Source of the DNA: Bacteroidota bacterium
GTDB taxonomy: Bacteria; Bacteroidota; Bacteroidia; JABDFU01
DNA length: 34,158 nt
NCBI GenBank assembly: GCA_013286655.1
Contig: JABDFG010000024.1
Span: 1 to 34,158 of the forward strand
Direction of reading: 5' to 3'
In this document: positions 18,001-25,672 of the stretch, one piece after another
Numbering within the stretch: the first letter of the stretch is position 1
Layout: each line of letters opens with the position of its first letter
The notes under the pieces: model-generated
Seen by the model: the letters and a program-made list of their open reading frames with translations, nothing else
What the model was told of the DNA's origin: nothing
The model's database searches: none
Translations under genes and position numbers: made by a program

Positions 18001-19071
18001 AAAACCCATAGTAGCGAGACGAACCAGCAAAGGGCGTAACTGATCAGAGGTTATGTGCATGTATTTTGCCAAATCACTTACGTAAAATTCACGCAGATCA
18101 GAAATCGACTTTACATAATTCTTAATCATTAATAATGGATTCACGCCATCCATTCCCTGAAGCTGTTCATAACGTCCTATTTTAAAAAAATTGTCAGATT
18201 CAAAATCAGCTTCTCCCTGAGTATTACCAAATAACATTTTCAATTGAATTTGAGGCTCATCAGTTTTCCAGGTCAACTCTTCAAAATACATATCCAGGAC
18301 ATGGTAGGAATTAAAAAAAGCAGTTCGCGCCACTCCTTCCTCAGAGCGGATAAGGGATACCTGTTTATCTTTCAAAATGTATTTAAATGAAAGGCTCGGG
18401 TGAAAAATAGAATCATTGTCTAAAAATATTTTAATGGAAGCATTGTCAGCCGTTATTTTATCCTTTGTGATAAAAAATTGTTTGGTACCTACTATTAAAA
18501 AATGTTTACCGCCCCGGTTAAATATCAGTTTGGCATCTTCATCTTTATTACCCGAGCCAATAAATTTAGAGCCACGCATGGAGAACCCTCCGTCAAAATC
18601 AACCTTATCCGCCAGATTATTTATTCCAAGTCGTTTGCTGTAAGATTCAAAACGTGGATAGGACAAGAGTCCGGCGGCCTCCGGTAAAGCCTTGTCTGTT
18701 AATTGTCCTAAAAGGGGTTTGTCAAAATAGGTTTTATTGTAAAACACAACGGAATCTGCGGTATATCCTCCCGTTTTAACTGTAATCTCATATTTTTTCA
18801 CTTCTGCATAAACGGTAGCCGGTTCAAGACCTGCCTTGACCCAGTTTACAGTCCCCCCTTTACCGATAAACTTACTTGAGCCGGGGTAATAAATTCCTTT
18901 GGTGTTGAGTATGACCAGGCTATCTTTCTGGTTATTGTGACAAACAAGATTCAGGGAAGAAAAAACAACCTTTGGGACACTGTCGTATTGGAATTCAAAA
19001 TTATTTGTATTTGAACTCCATTCATATGTGGGAGATTTGTAAAACACATTATAGGCAAAAAAGATTCTCAC
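15028..19071 (-). CDS. Large conserved exported protein, C-terminal 1347 residues (probably one gene with 19049-19513)
   Basis: I recognise no named domain. The sequence is rich in beta strands with recurring motifs such as FYGKQFAFKYDAFKID and SGKGKVSFQKAELEAN, alternating polar and hydrophobic residues throughout, and resembling long Bacteroidota envelope proteins of unknown function. There is no signal peptide at this start. The start is a GTG at 19071, directly preceded by an in-frame stop and placed inside the end of the upstream reading frame. Removing one base from a six-T run joins it to the signal-peptide-bearing 154-residue frame, giving about 1500 residues. The split is therefore most likely a frameshift (mutation or sequencing error) rather than two genes. 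The stop abuts plsY. Confidence 0.7.
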   Translation of the reverse strand: MRIFFAYNVFYKSPTYEWSSNTNNFEFQYDSVPKVVFSSLNLVCHNNQKDSLVILNTKGIYYPGSSKFIGKGGTVNWVKAGLEPATVYAEVKKYEITVKTGGYTADSVVFYNKTYFDKPLLGQLTDKALPEAAGLLSYPRFESYSKRLGINNLADKVDFDGGFSMRGSKFIGSGNKDEDAKLIFNRGGKHFLIVGTKQFFITKDKITADNASIKIFLDNDSIFHPSLSFKYILKDKQVSLIRSEEGVARTAFFNSYHVLDMYFEELTWKTDEPQIQLKMLFGNTQGEADFESDNFFKIGRYEQLQGMDGVNPLLMIKNYVKSISDLREFYVSDLAKYMHITSDQLRPLLVRLATMGFLSYDTEKDKLLIKDRLFLYLTDRAGKSDYDVINFHSVLPNQANGLLNLLNYELTLKGVSSILLSDSQNVVIYPKDQQVIIRKNRDFTFAGRIHAGRFDFYGKQFAFKYDAFKIDITDADSLRMAVKSREPDERGEFPLVKVKSVIEHINGDLMIDEPKNKSGYKNFSEYPIFHSNKDSYVYYQKRSIQKGVYNKDKFYFHLEPFTLDSLDNFSNSGLNFSGDFVSAGIFPQFKEAIKLQKDYSLGFSRPTPAEGYALYGGKAKFNDTIMLSNEGLKGNGLINYVTSTSRSHDFTFFPDSMNGVAQSFNVKESKQGKIEFPQVAGDTVYVHWRPYKDIMQIFSRKTPFSFYNGQATFVGRYDLAPELLSGKGKVSFQKAELEANLIRFKQTAFDSDTADFRLHSLEESALAFSTNNVNAHVDFAKREGQFKSNGKGSVVKFPVNQYICFMESFKWFMDRSDIELGGGDKNKAGATDLDLQGPEFISTHPKQDSLRFNAPRAKYDLKNYIITAMDVKFINVADARVSPDSGKVIIRKNAVMETLKNAKIQANTVTRYHSIYNANVNIFARKSYSGSGYYDYVDELKKIQPIYFSNITVDTTYQTYAETKIEDSAQFMLSPNFEYRGKVKLQATNHFLTFTGATRIQHNCDAVKRTWFRFSAEIDPGKILIPVTKGVTDEMGSKLGVGILLSNDSTHIYSAFLSGKFGRGDSAVLNADGFLFYDKNAKEYKVASKEKLVERNLVGNYVSLNIDKCLIYGEGKINMGTDLGQVKTETVGNAQHFLIPDSTFFDLMMTVDFFIDDGAIDKMAESLNAIADLKPVDFSRSTYEKGLREILGKEKADKLISQINLYGTFRKFPDELKKVFFFTDLKMRWNSRTRSYVSQGKIGVGNIGKVQLNKYLTGKVELMKKRGGDVLNIYLEGDNNTWYYFNYVRGLMQTISSNENFNNVIKELKPDKRQLKTERGTSPYVYNLSTIRKKDDFLKKSGANSEE

Positions 19072-19513
19072 TCATCGCCAGGTATTCCGTATAATTTTTA
19101 ATTGCCTTTCCCGTGAGAATTTTATTGATGCAATCCTGCCAGGCCAGAAAATTTTTATCGGATTGATGGGTATCCACAAAATTCATCATCGAAGACAAAT
19201 AACTGCTAAAATCAGGTGGACGAAGGCGTTTTTTCAACATGAGGTTACATACCTCATAGCACATCTGTTTTTGTGATTCGCTGAATTTCGATTCATGTGT
19301 TTTCCCGATTGACCAGTACTGATTTTCGAATTTTTTCAGGAAGTCGTGTGCATCACCTTTGTTCGCGCTTCCCGCTTCAAAAAAATCTTTGAGTTCCTCT
19401 ATAAATTTAACCGGATCATCTGTAAACGATTTCACCTGGGCCTGGGAGGGGATAACAAAACCAATCAATAGAGCGGAAAAGAGAAAAGAAAGAGCTTTGA
19501 ACAGTTTACTCAT
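19049..19513 (-). CDS. N-terminal exported fragment of the same large protein (signal peptide plus helical region)
   Basis: It reads as a signal peptide (LFKALSFLFSALLIGFVIPSQAQ, cut after SQA) followed by a short helical domain with FTDDPVKFIEELKDFFEAG and a QMCYEVCNLMLKKR segment. The frame ends at TAA 19049-19051, a few codons past a six-T run, in mid-sequence rather than at a natural domain end. The next frame takes over with FAYNVFYKSP. Its start (ATG at 19513) directly abuts prmA's stop region. It could be an independent small secreted protein, but the overlap and lack of a terminal domain favour one split gene. Confidence 0.65.
   Translation of the reverse strand: MSKLFKALSFLFSALLIGFVIPSQAQVKSFTDDPVKFIEELKDFFEAGSANKGDAHDFLKKFENQYWSIGKTHESKFSESQKQMCYEVCNLMLKKRLRPPDFSSYLSSMMNFVDTHQSDKNFLAWQDCINKILTGKAIKNYTEYLAMSENLFCL
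19057..19062 (-). other. Six-T homopolymer at the probable frameshift
   Basis: On the coding strand the bases read CTTTTTTGCC. In the upstream frame this gives N-L-F-C-L-stop; with one T fewer it reads N-L-F-A-Y-N-V-F and continues into the 1347-residue frame. The shift is +1 relative to the upstream frame. Confidence 0.7.
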
Positions 19514-20343
19514 TACCTATTTTTATAAAATAAAAGCGAAGCCCATTTATTTTCAACCTGCTTTTTTACACAAGTCATTCCCAAAGATTCCGCCTTACTT
19601 TGTAGAACAGGAATATCCAGGTCAAAAAAACCGCTTAAAACCAAAACTCCTTGTTTATCAAGTGATTGAATATAGAATTCCATATCCCTTAACAGGATGT
19701 TCCTATTAATATTTGCTAAAATAACATGAAATGTTCTGCCAGCCAACATTTGTGCGTCTCCTTTTTTAACAACAATTCCTCTGACATTGTTAGTATCTAT
19801 ATTTTCCAGGGAATTTTCAACTGCCCATTCATCTGTGTCAATCGCCAATACACTAGCTGCGCCCATTTTTGCAGCTAATATGGCCAGGATAGAAGTGCCA
19901 CAGCCCATATCACAGATCACCTTATCCCTTAGATCTAATTCCAGCATTTGGGCAACGACCAGACAGGTTGTTTCGTGATGTCCTGTTCCGAAAGACATTT
20001 TCGGATTAATTTGCACATCGTAAGGAATTCCAGGAATTGAAGCGTGAAAGGAGGCTCGTATGTAGCATTTATTATCAACGTTAATAGGGGAAAAGTTTTT
20101 CTCCCATTCTGCATTCCAGTTTTGATCAGCAATTAATTGCAGACTTTGCTCAAAAGGAATGAGCGAATACAATTGAAGTATTTCTAATTTAACTTCTTCC
20201 GTATACAGTTCTTCCTGAATGTATCCTTTAAAACCTTTTTCTATATCTGTAAAACTTTCAAATCCCTGTTCCGCCAGCTTTACAATCAGTATTTCGGAAT
20301 GCTCAGCGGATGTTGTAATGCAGGTTAGCTCGAAGTAATTCAT
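19513..20343 (-). CDS. prmA: Ribosomal protein L11 methyltransferase PrmA
   Basis: SAM-dependent methyltransferase that trimethylates ribosomal protein L11. The 276-residue protein has the family's N-terminal substrate-recognition region, the linker with WEKNFSP, and MSFGTGHHETT (117-126). The SAM-binding motif ICDMGCGTSILAILAAKMGA spans 143-162, and the active-site region ILANINRNIL lies near 209. Length is slightly below the E. coli enzyme, as usual in this phylum. The ATG at 20343 follows an AT-rich hairpin-forming intergenic stretch. It is oriented with tpiA upstream and the large exported protein downstream. Confidence 0.95.
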   Translation of the reverse strand: MNYFELTCITTSAEHSEILIVKLAEQGFESFTDIEKGFKGYIQEELYTEEVKLEILQLYSLIPFEQSLQLIADQNWNAEWEKNFSPINVDNKCYIRASFHASIPGIPYDVQINPKMSFGTGHHETTCLVVAQMLELDLRDKVICDMGCGTSILAILAAKMGAASVLAIDTDEWAVENSLENIDTNNVRGIVVKKGDAQMLAGRTFHVILANINRNILLRDMEFYIQSLDKQGVLVLSGFFDLDIPVLQSKAESLGMTCVKKQVENKWASLLFYKNR

Positions 20344-20350
20344 TTTTAAT

Positions 20351-20364
20351 TAATTAGCCAATTA
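20351..20364 (+). repeat. 14-base inverted repeat, copy 1 (prmA-tpiA gap)
   Basis: TAATTAGCCAATTA here is the exact reverse complement of 21241-21254, on the other side of tpiA. The unit is part of a denser local array: AATTAGCC repeats twice, and AATTAGCCAATT (20360-20371) can fold with AATTAGCTAATT (20376-20387) around a CGTG loop with one mismatch, just upstream of the prmA start. Confidence 0.7.
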
Positions 20365-20426
20365 GCCAATTCGTGAATTAGCTAATTGATGAAGTGAATG
20401 GATCGCATTTTCGTAGTCATGAAGTC

Positions 20427-21188
20427 TTAGTCTGAATTAAAAGAATGAATGATCTGGATAAACTCTTCCGCTTTCAGAGAGGCGCCTCCTATTAATCCTC
20501 CATCGACGTCGGGACAGGTAAACAACTCTTTTGAATTTTGAGCATTACAGCTACCTCCGTATAGAATGGAGCAATCACCAGATATTGTTTCACCGTATTT
20601 TTCATTAACAACCTTTCTGATATATGCATGCATTTCCTGAGCCTGTGCCGCTGTTGCCGTAACGCCGGTACCGATCGCCCATACCGGTTCGTACGCCAGA
20701 ATAATTTTCGAAAAAGCCTCCTTACTTAAATGAAAAAGTCCTTCGCTTAACTGCTGCTTTACACTATCACCATGTCTTCCTTCTGTGCGTTCTTTTAACG
20801 TTTCTCCAATACAAAAAATGGAATTTAAATTATTCTGCAAAGCTAAATCTGTTTTTTTTGCAAGCATGCTGTTTGTCTCCTGGTAATAATTTCTCCGCTC
20901 GGAATGCCCGATGATAACTGCCTCTGCTCCGGCTGATTTGAGCATTGTTGCAGAAACTTCCCCGGTATATGCTCCCGAAACTTCATTGCAGCAATTCTGA
21001 GCAGCAATAGAAACCTGCCTGGCCGATTTTGCAAATTCCGGAATAAAAATAAATGAGGGTGCTATAATAACTTTTATTCCAATAGCCGGTTTAGTACTCA
21101 AAAAAGATTCGATTTCTGAAAAAAGACGAATACCTTCAACATACGTCTTGTTCATCTTCCAGTTTCCGGCAACTATTTTTTGTCTCAT
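20427..21188 (-). CDS. tpiA: Triose-phosphate isomerase
   Basis: Glycolytic enzyme interconverting dihydroxyacetone phosphate and glyceraldehyde-3-phosphate. The 253-residue TIM barrel has all catalytic residues: K11 in GNWKMN, H95 in IGHSERR, and E167 in AYEPVWAIGTG. The phosphate-binding YGGSCNAQN and GGLIGGASL segments are present at the C-terminus. The TTA stop and ATG start are unambiguous. It is flanked on both sides by copies of the same AT-rich inverted repeat, unlike other genes here. Confidence 0.97.
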   Translation of the reverse strand: MRQKIVAGNWKMNKTYVEGIRLFSEIESFLSTKPAIGIKVIIAPSFIFIPEFAKSARQVSIAAQNCCNEVSGAYTGEVSATMLKSAGAEAVIIGHSERRNYYQETNSMLAKKTDLALQNNLNSIFCIGETLKERTEGRHGDSVKQQLSEGLFHLSKEAFSKIILAYEPVWAIGTGVTATAAQAQEMHAYIRKVVNEKYGETISGDCSILYGGSCNAQNSKELFTCPDVDGGLIGGASLKAEEFIQIIHSFNSD

Positions 21189-21240
21189 TTAGAAGTCTAA
21201 AATTAAAAATTGCCTAATTACTTATCATATTCTAATCCTC

Positions 21241-21254
21241 TAATTGGCTAATTA
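21241..21254 (-). repeat. 14-base inverted repeat, copy 2 (tpiA-permease gap)
   Basis: TAATTGGCTAATTA, exact reverse complement of 20351-20364. It overlaps the stop codon of the downstream-coordinate permease gene (21252-21254). Further weakly related AT-rich bases (GCCTAATTAC) lie at 21212-21221. Confidence 0.7.
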
Positions 21255-22358
21255 CCCAACCCTTACTCTCGGATCAAGTATGCCATATAAAATATCAACT
21301 AACGTATTAATTACTACAAATATAAGGGCTATTACCAGCACAGAACCCATTACTACCGGCAAATCATACTTCTGTAATGCATAAACCGTTTCTTTTCCAA
21401 TGCCTTTCCAATCAAATACGTCTTCAACAAAAACAGAGCCGGCGAGGAGGCTTGCAAACCATCCTGAAATAGCTGTCATAACAGGGGTCAGTGCATTTTT
21501 CAAAGCGTGTCTGAATACCACCGTATAAAAGCCAAGCCCTTTGGCTTTCGCTGTACGTATATAGTCCTGTGACACGATATCCAACATGGAACTACGTGTT
21601 AATTGTATAATAATTGCAAGAGGTCTTAAGCCAAGTGTGATAGCCGGTAATATTAAATTCTTCAATTCCAGGTATTCTCCGTTACCATAATCATCCATTA
21701 CAAACAGACTTCCCGAAAAATTAAGGTGTGTGTATTCACTTAATACATGACCAAAGACATAGGCCAGTATTAAACCTATGTAAAACGATGGCCCGGACAT
21801 CCACAAAATAGCAAATACCAGGGAGGATTTATCAAACCAGCTATCTTTGTATAATGCCGAAAACACGCCTATAATAATTCCGAACAGGGAGGCTATTACG
21901 ATGGATGCCAAAGCCAGTATAGCCGTTTCCGGTAATGTTTCTTTAATAATATCAGCAACCCTTATTTTCGTCTGGTAAGAGCGTCTTAAATAGGGATACT
22001 TTAAAACCAAGACGTCATTTTTACCCAAATCAAACAACCTGGAATAAGTATATTTTTCATTACTCAGGTATATAGCCGATTCGGCATTTGTTTTGTTATG
22101 AATGGAAACGGGAGAAAGATCGTTCAGGTACATAAAGTACTGGGTAGCCAATGGTTTGTTGCGTCCAAGGTCTTTATTAATGATCGCTATGGATTGTTCA
22201 TCGGCATGCTGACCAAGCATCATCCTGGCAGGATCTCCGGGCAATACATTGAATAAAAGGAAAACAACCGTTGCGGTTCCCAGCAGCACGAAAGCTCCAT
22301 AAAGAATACGTTTAATGATAAATTTTTCCAAATTTTCCGAAATACTTAACTTTGACAT
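21252..22358 (-). CDS. ABC transporter permease, DppB/OppB family (orphan in this window)
   Basis: Inner-membrane permease of the peptide/nickel/opine uptake class. The 368-residue protein begins with a first membrane helix and VLPGDPARMMLGQHA, followed by an extra periplasmic stretch (about 60-140). The remaining helices include the cytoplasmic EAA-type loop DYIRTAKAKGLGFYTVVFRHALKNA, which contacts the ATPase. No partner permease (DppC), ATPase or binding protein lies nearby; in Bacteroidota these genes are often scattered. The ATG at 22358 lies 47 bases inside the upstream gene, an unusually long overlap. A later start is not obvious because FIIKRILYGAFVLLG is the expected first helix. The substrate cannot be predicted. 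Confidence 0.88.
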   Translation of the reverse strand: MSKLSISENLEKFIIKRILYGAFVLLGTATVVFLLFNVLPGDPARMMLGQHADEQSIAIINKDLGRNKPLATQYFMYLNDLSPVSIHNKTNAESAIYLSNEKYTYSRLFDLGKNDVLVLKYPYLRRSYQTKIRVADIIKETLPETAILALASIVIASLFGIIIGVFSALYKDSWFDKSSLVFAILWMSGPSFYIGLILAYVFGHVLSEYTHLNFSGSLFVMDDYGNGEYLELKNLILPAITLGLRPLAIIIQLTRSSMLDIVSQDYIRTAKAKGLGFYTVVFRHALKNALTPVMTAISGWFASLLAGSVFVEDVFDWKGIGKETVYALQKYDLPVVMGSVLVIALIFVVINTLVDILYGILDPRVRVG

Positions 22359-23436
22359 CGTTGTAAGATGGAAACTCCCTATAGGGCCACATGGCAGTAA
22401 CCACCGTATCCCTGATCATGATGAGTCCCGGATTGGAACGAATCATCGCTTTCAGAGGAACATCGTCCGGACTTATATAAAAATCATACGTAGCATTTAC
22501 TTCCTTTTTAAAGCTCTTTATTTTGTCTATCGTTGAAGTTGTCAGCGCTACAAATGAAATACTGTCTTCTTTGCACAATCGTGCAAAATCATTAACGGCT
22601 CCCTGAACCTGCCGGTTTGTTTTATCCAGGTCATATTCAACCAAAATAAAAGAACATCCAGGTAAGGTCAACAATTCGTCTCTGTGATCGTCCCCATTTG
22701 GGCTTTGCATTTCAAAATGTTCAATCGGTTTTATTTTTTTATCGAACGGCTCTGTGCGATTAGATACCAGCTCCCATTCCGTCATATCCAATGGAAAATG
22801 ATCCAACTCTTCCGACTTTCCGGTCTTTTTATTCTTCAGGGTATAAAAAAACTTGACCTGCATGTGTTCCGGGCTGGCTTTGTATAAATTGGTTCCGATT
22901 TTATAGGGCCGAAAATCAATGATGGGTAAATGAGTGTAAGTATAAACGGGAAAAGCAATAGCGGCGAGCGTAAAAAGAACCAGGATCACTTGTTCTAACC
23001 GCGGCCCGGTTAAAGCATTTAAATTGGATCTGCCCATTATTAAAATAAGTGTAAGTATGCATAGGATTGTATCCTTATAAAAAGACTGCCAGGGAGTAAG
23101 GGGAATCGCATCTCCAAAACAGCCGCAGGAAGTCACTTTGTTGTAATACGCTGAATAAAATGTCAAAAACGTAAAGAAGATCATCATCAGCGACAGCATC
23201 CATAATGTCAGTTTCAAACGAACCCCCATCAGCAAGGCAAACCCTACCAGGATCTCGAAGATGCAGATGAAGATGGCTAAAAACAGGCCCAACGGAATCA
23301 TCCAATTCAAATTGAATACTTCAAAATATTCCTGTAACTTATAAGAAAATCCCAACGGATCGTTGGCCTTTATGAAGCCAGAGAAGATAAATAAAGCTCC
23401 AACCAGAATGCGGGCAGTATTTGTAATGATCTTCAT
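22312..23436 (-). CDS. MauE/DoxX-like membrane protein with C-terminal thioredoxin-like region (BT_3928 type)
   Basis: Predicted inner-membrane protein of 374 residues. The N-terminal half has four or more helices of the DoxX/MauE type, starting ITNTARILVGALFIFSGFIKANDPLG, with the conserved SCGCFGD motif after the third helix. A periplasmic C-terminal half follows with LLTLPGCSFILVEYDLDKTN, which looks like a thioredoxin-like fold lacking a CxxC pair. The family is common in Bacteroidota and is linked by inference to thiol/disulfide or methylamine-dehydrogenase-like maturation, but its function is unproven. I chose the ATG at 23436; a TTG at 23472 would add 12 residues overlapping the DUF1599 gene. 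Its 3' end overlaps the permease start by 47 bases. Confidence 0.82.
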   Translation of the reverse strand: MKIITNTARILVGALFIFSGFIKANDPLGFSYKLQEYFEVFNLNWMIPLGLFLAIFICIFEILVGFALLMGVRLKLTLWMLSLMMIFFTFLTFYSAYYNKVTSCGCFGDAIPLTPWQSFYKDTILCILTLILIMGRSNLNALTGPRLEQVILVLFTLAAIAFPVYTYTHLPIIDFRPYKIGTNLYKASPEHMQVKFFYTLKNKKTGKSEELDHFPLDMTEWELVSNRTEPFDKKIKPIEHFEMQSPNGDDHRDELLTLPGCSFILVEYDLDKTNRQVQGAVNDFARLCKEDSISFVALTTSTIDKIKSFKKEVNATYDFYISPDDVPLKAMIRSNPGLIMIRDTVVTAMWPYREFPSYNDVKVKYFGKFGKIYH

Positions 23437-23452
23437 TTTTACTAAATTTAAA

Positions 23453-23998
23453 TTATACAGTACCTTCTTCAATGCGGATTAATGCGAAGGTTGCATAATT
23501 AAGCATATCCAGATAATTAGCGGCAATTCCTTCCGAAATCAGTGTCTTCCCTTTGTTATCTTCAATTTGTTTGATTCTTAAAATTTTCATGAGCAATAAA
23601 TCCGTCAGAGAACTCAAACGCATATCCCGCCATGCTTCTCCGTAATCATGATTTTTATCCTGCATCAGCCCTTTTGCCTCTGTTGCGTATTTATCAAAAA
23701 GGGTGTTCACCTCTTCTATGGAAAGTTCGATACGCGGGTCATTTTCCAGTCCTAATTGCATCAGGCCAATAATAGAATAGTTAACGATTCCAATGTACTC
23801 CGAACGAACACCTTCTTCGACTTTCTGATTTCCCTTTTCTTCTATGGTCCGAATACGCTGTGCTTTGATAAAGATCTGATCTGTAATAGAACTGGTGCGC
23901 AAAACGCGCCAGGCTGTGCCATAATCTTTGGCTTTTTTTGTGAAAATGTCCTTGCAAATCTTTATAATTGATTCGAATTGCACTAATGTTTTACTCAT
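23453..23998 (-). CDS. DUF1599 domain protein, two tandem copies
   Basis: Cytosolic protein of unknown function, 181 residues, made of two homologous halves. Half one carries KAKDYGTAWRVLRTSSITDQ and KAQRIRTIEE; half two carries KNHDYGEAWRDMRLSSLTDL and KILRIKQIED, each ending in a YxxxxNYxxxxLI helix. This is the usual Bacteroidota DUF1599 arrangement; all-helical nucleotide-pyrophosphohydrolase-like folds have been suggested for such sequences, which I treat as unproven. The ATG at 23998 (MSKTLVQFES) is the likely start. The open frame runs 93 codons further upstream, but that part is antisense to folP and looks non-coding. It is divergent from folP with only nine bases between starts, so each promoter must lie within the other gene. 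Confidence 0.85.
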   Translation of the reverse strand: MSKTLVQFESIIKICKDIFTKKAKDYGTAWRVLRTSSITDQIFIKAQRIRTIEEKGNQKVEEGVRSEYIGIVNYSIIGLMQLGLENDPRIELSIEEVNTLFDKYATEAKGLMQDKNHDYGEAWRDMRLSSLTDLLLMKILRIKQIEDNKGKTLISEGIAANYLDMLNYATFALIRIEEGTV

Positions 23999-24007
23999 AC
24001 CTACAAA

Positions 24008-24856
24008 ATGACCACACAAGATACAAATTATACGTTTACTTTTTCCGGCAAAAATTTCCATTTTAACAAACCCATTGTGATGGGAATATTGAACCTTACG
24101 CCGGATTCCTTTTTTGACGGGGGACGATACGCTTCTGAAAAAAGCATACTCGAACAGGTTGAAAAAATGCTGGAGGAAGGAGCTTCCATTATTGATATCG
24201 GAGCTTATTCCACACGTCCCGGAGCAGCTGAGGTAAGCGAAGAAATTGAGTTCGAAAGACTTTTTCCGGTCATTCATCTTATTAGAAAAACATTTAAAAG
24301 TGCTGTCTTTTCTGTTGATACTTTTCGTTCAAAGATTGCAAGACTTTGTATCGAAGCAGGAGTTGATATCATCAATGATATCTCAGGGGGAACATTGGAT
24401 GATGAAATGTTTACAACAATAGCCCAATCGAATGTTCCCTATGTTTTAACGCACCTCCAGGGCTCCCCGCAAAACATGCAGAAAAATCCCCACTACACAA
24501 ACGTTGTCGAAGAGGTTAGCAATTTCTTTCATAAAAAAATCAAGGAACTTACGCAACGGGGAATTAATCAGCTGATCATTGATCCAGGCTTTGGCTTTGG
24601 AAAAACAAACGAACATAATTTCGAGTTATTGCGATCCCTCCAAACGTTCGGGGGATTAGGTTATCCCATTTTAGCAGGCCTTTCCAGGAAGTCAATGATC
24701 GGCCGGGTCCTTGACATTAAAAACGAAGATTCCTTAAACGGAACAACGTCTCTTAATACTATTGCGCTTTTAAATGGTGCAACAATCCTTCGGGTTCATG
24801 ATGTTAAAGAAGCTGTTGAATGTATCAAGCTGACACAAAAATACCTTCTAGTATAG
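24008..24856 (+). CDS. folP: Dihydropteroate synthase
   Basis: Condenses p-aminobenzoate with dihydropterin pyrophosphate in folate synthesis; the sulfonamide target. The 282-residue TIM barrel shows MGILNLTPDSFFDGG (25-39), IDIGAYSTRPGA (62-73) with the pABA-loop region, INDISGGT, the pterin-binding DPGFGFGKTNEHN, and the phosphate-binding GLSRKSMIGR. All expected motifs are intact. The ATG at 24008 is nine bases from the divergent DUF1599 gene. cdaA follows after about 24 bases, so the two are probably co-transcribed, a pairing I have seen described in this phylum. Confidence 0.97.
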   Translation: MTTQDTNYTFTFSGKNFHFNKPIVMGILNLTPDSFFDGGRYASEKSILEQVEKMLEEGASIIDIGAYSTRPGAAEVSEEIEFERLFPVIHLIRKTFKSAVFSVDTFRSKIARLCIEAGVDIINDISGGTLDDEMFTTIAQSNVPYVLTHLQGSPQNMQKNPHYTNVVEEVSNFFHKKIKELTQRGINQLIIDPGFGFGKTNEHNFELLRSLQTFGGLGYPILAGLSRKSMIGRVLDIKNEDSLNGTTSLNTIALLNGATILRVHDVKEAVECIKLTQKYLLV

Positions 24857-24880
24857 CTTTATTTTATAATATTGCACCAT

Positions 24881-25669
24881 ATGTTCGGTTTAACAGGATT
24901 CACCTTCATTAATTTCAGCCTGATCGATATTATTGATATCGTTTTGGTGGCCTTGTTGATGTACCGGATGTACCACTTGGTAAAGGGTACAGTGGCTGTC
25001 AATATTTTTATCGGCATTTTATTTGTTTATCTTCTGTGGCTCGTTGTAAAGTACATGGAAATGCGACTTTTCGGCAGCATTCTTGAAAAGTTCATCGATG
25101 TCGGATTTATTGCATTGATTGTAGTATTCCAGCCGGAAATCCGACGCTTCCTGCTACTCATAGGTACCGCCAATTTCAAAGGTGTGGCGAAGGGTATTTT
25201 TGATTTCAAATGGCAGGCTCAACGCTCTTTTGAGCTTGATATTCCTTCTATTATAAAAGCTTGCAAAAATATGGCTGATAGTAAAACTGGGGCGATCATT
25301 GTGATCACAAAAAATGCAGAATTGAAATTTTATGCCAATACCGGTGAGCCTCTGGATGCGAATGTTTCTGTTAAGCTTATTGAAAGTATTTTTTATAAGA
25401 ATAGTCCCTTACATGATGGAGCTATTGTTATCAGTGGTAACAGTATTAAAGCGGCACGTTGTGTGCTGCCGGTCACGGAAAACAGTGAATTCCCGGCCGA
25501 CCTTGGAATGCGCCACCGGGCGGCTGTAGGTATTACGGAAAACTCGGATGCAATTGCTATCGTCGTAAGTGAACAAACTGGGGAAATAGCAGTATCCAAG
25601 GATGGAGAGCTGATAGAGCGTCTGACGGCGGAAAAATTAAGGGAATACCTGGAAAAGGAATTTTCCTAG
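24881..25669 (+). CDS. cdaA: Diadenylate cyclase CdaA (c-di-AMP synthase)
   Basis: Membrane-bound DAC-domain enzyme that joins two ATP into the second messenger c-di-AMP. It has three N-terminal membrane helices (about 14-33, 39-57 and 68-86), a linker, then the DisA_N catalytic domain with the signature DGA at 179-181 (SPLHDGAIVIS) and RHR at 211-213 (GMRHRAAVGI). Length is 262 residues from the ATG at 24881. A TTG at 24872 would add three residues (His-His-Met context) and is less likely. It follows folP closely and converges on lpxD with a three-base gap. Confidence 0.95.
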   Translation: MFGLTGFTFINFSLIDIIDIVLVALLMYRMYHLVKGTVAVNIFIGILFVYLLWLVVKYMEMRLFGSILEKFIDVGFIALIVVFQPEIRRFLLLIGTANFKGVAKGIFDFKWQAQRSFELDIPSIIKACKNMADSKTGAIIVITKNAELKFYANTGEPLDANVSVKLIESIFYKNSPLHDGAIVISGNSIKAARCVLPVTENSEFPADLGMRHRAAVGITENSDAIAIVVSEQTGEIAVSKDGELIERLTAEKLREYLEKEFS

Positions 25670-25672
25670 CAT

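Noticed and set aside
23999-24277. 93-codon upstream extension of the DUF1599 frame
   Set aside because: It is antisense to the start of folP, has no domain-like character, and a good ATG with the expected N-terminus lies at 23998.
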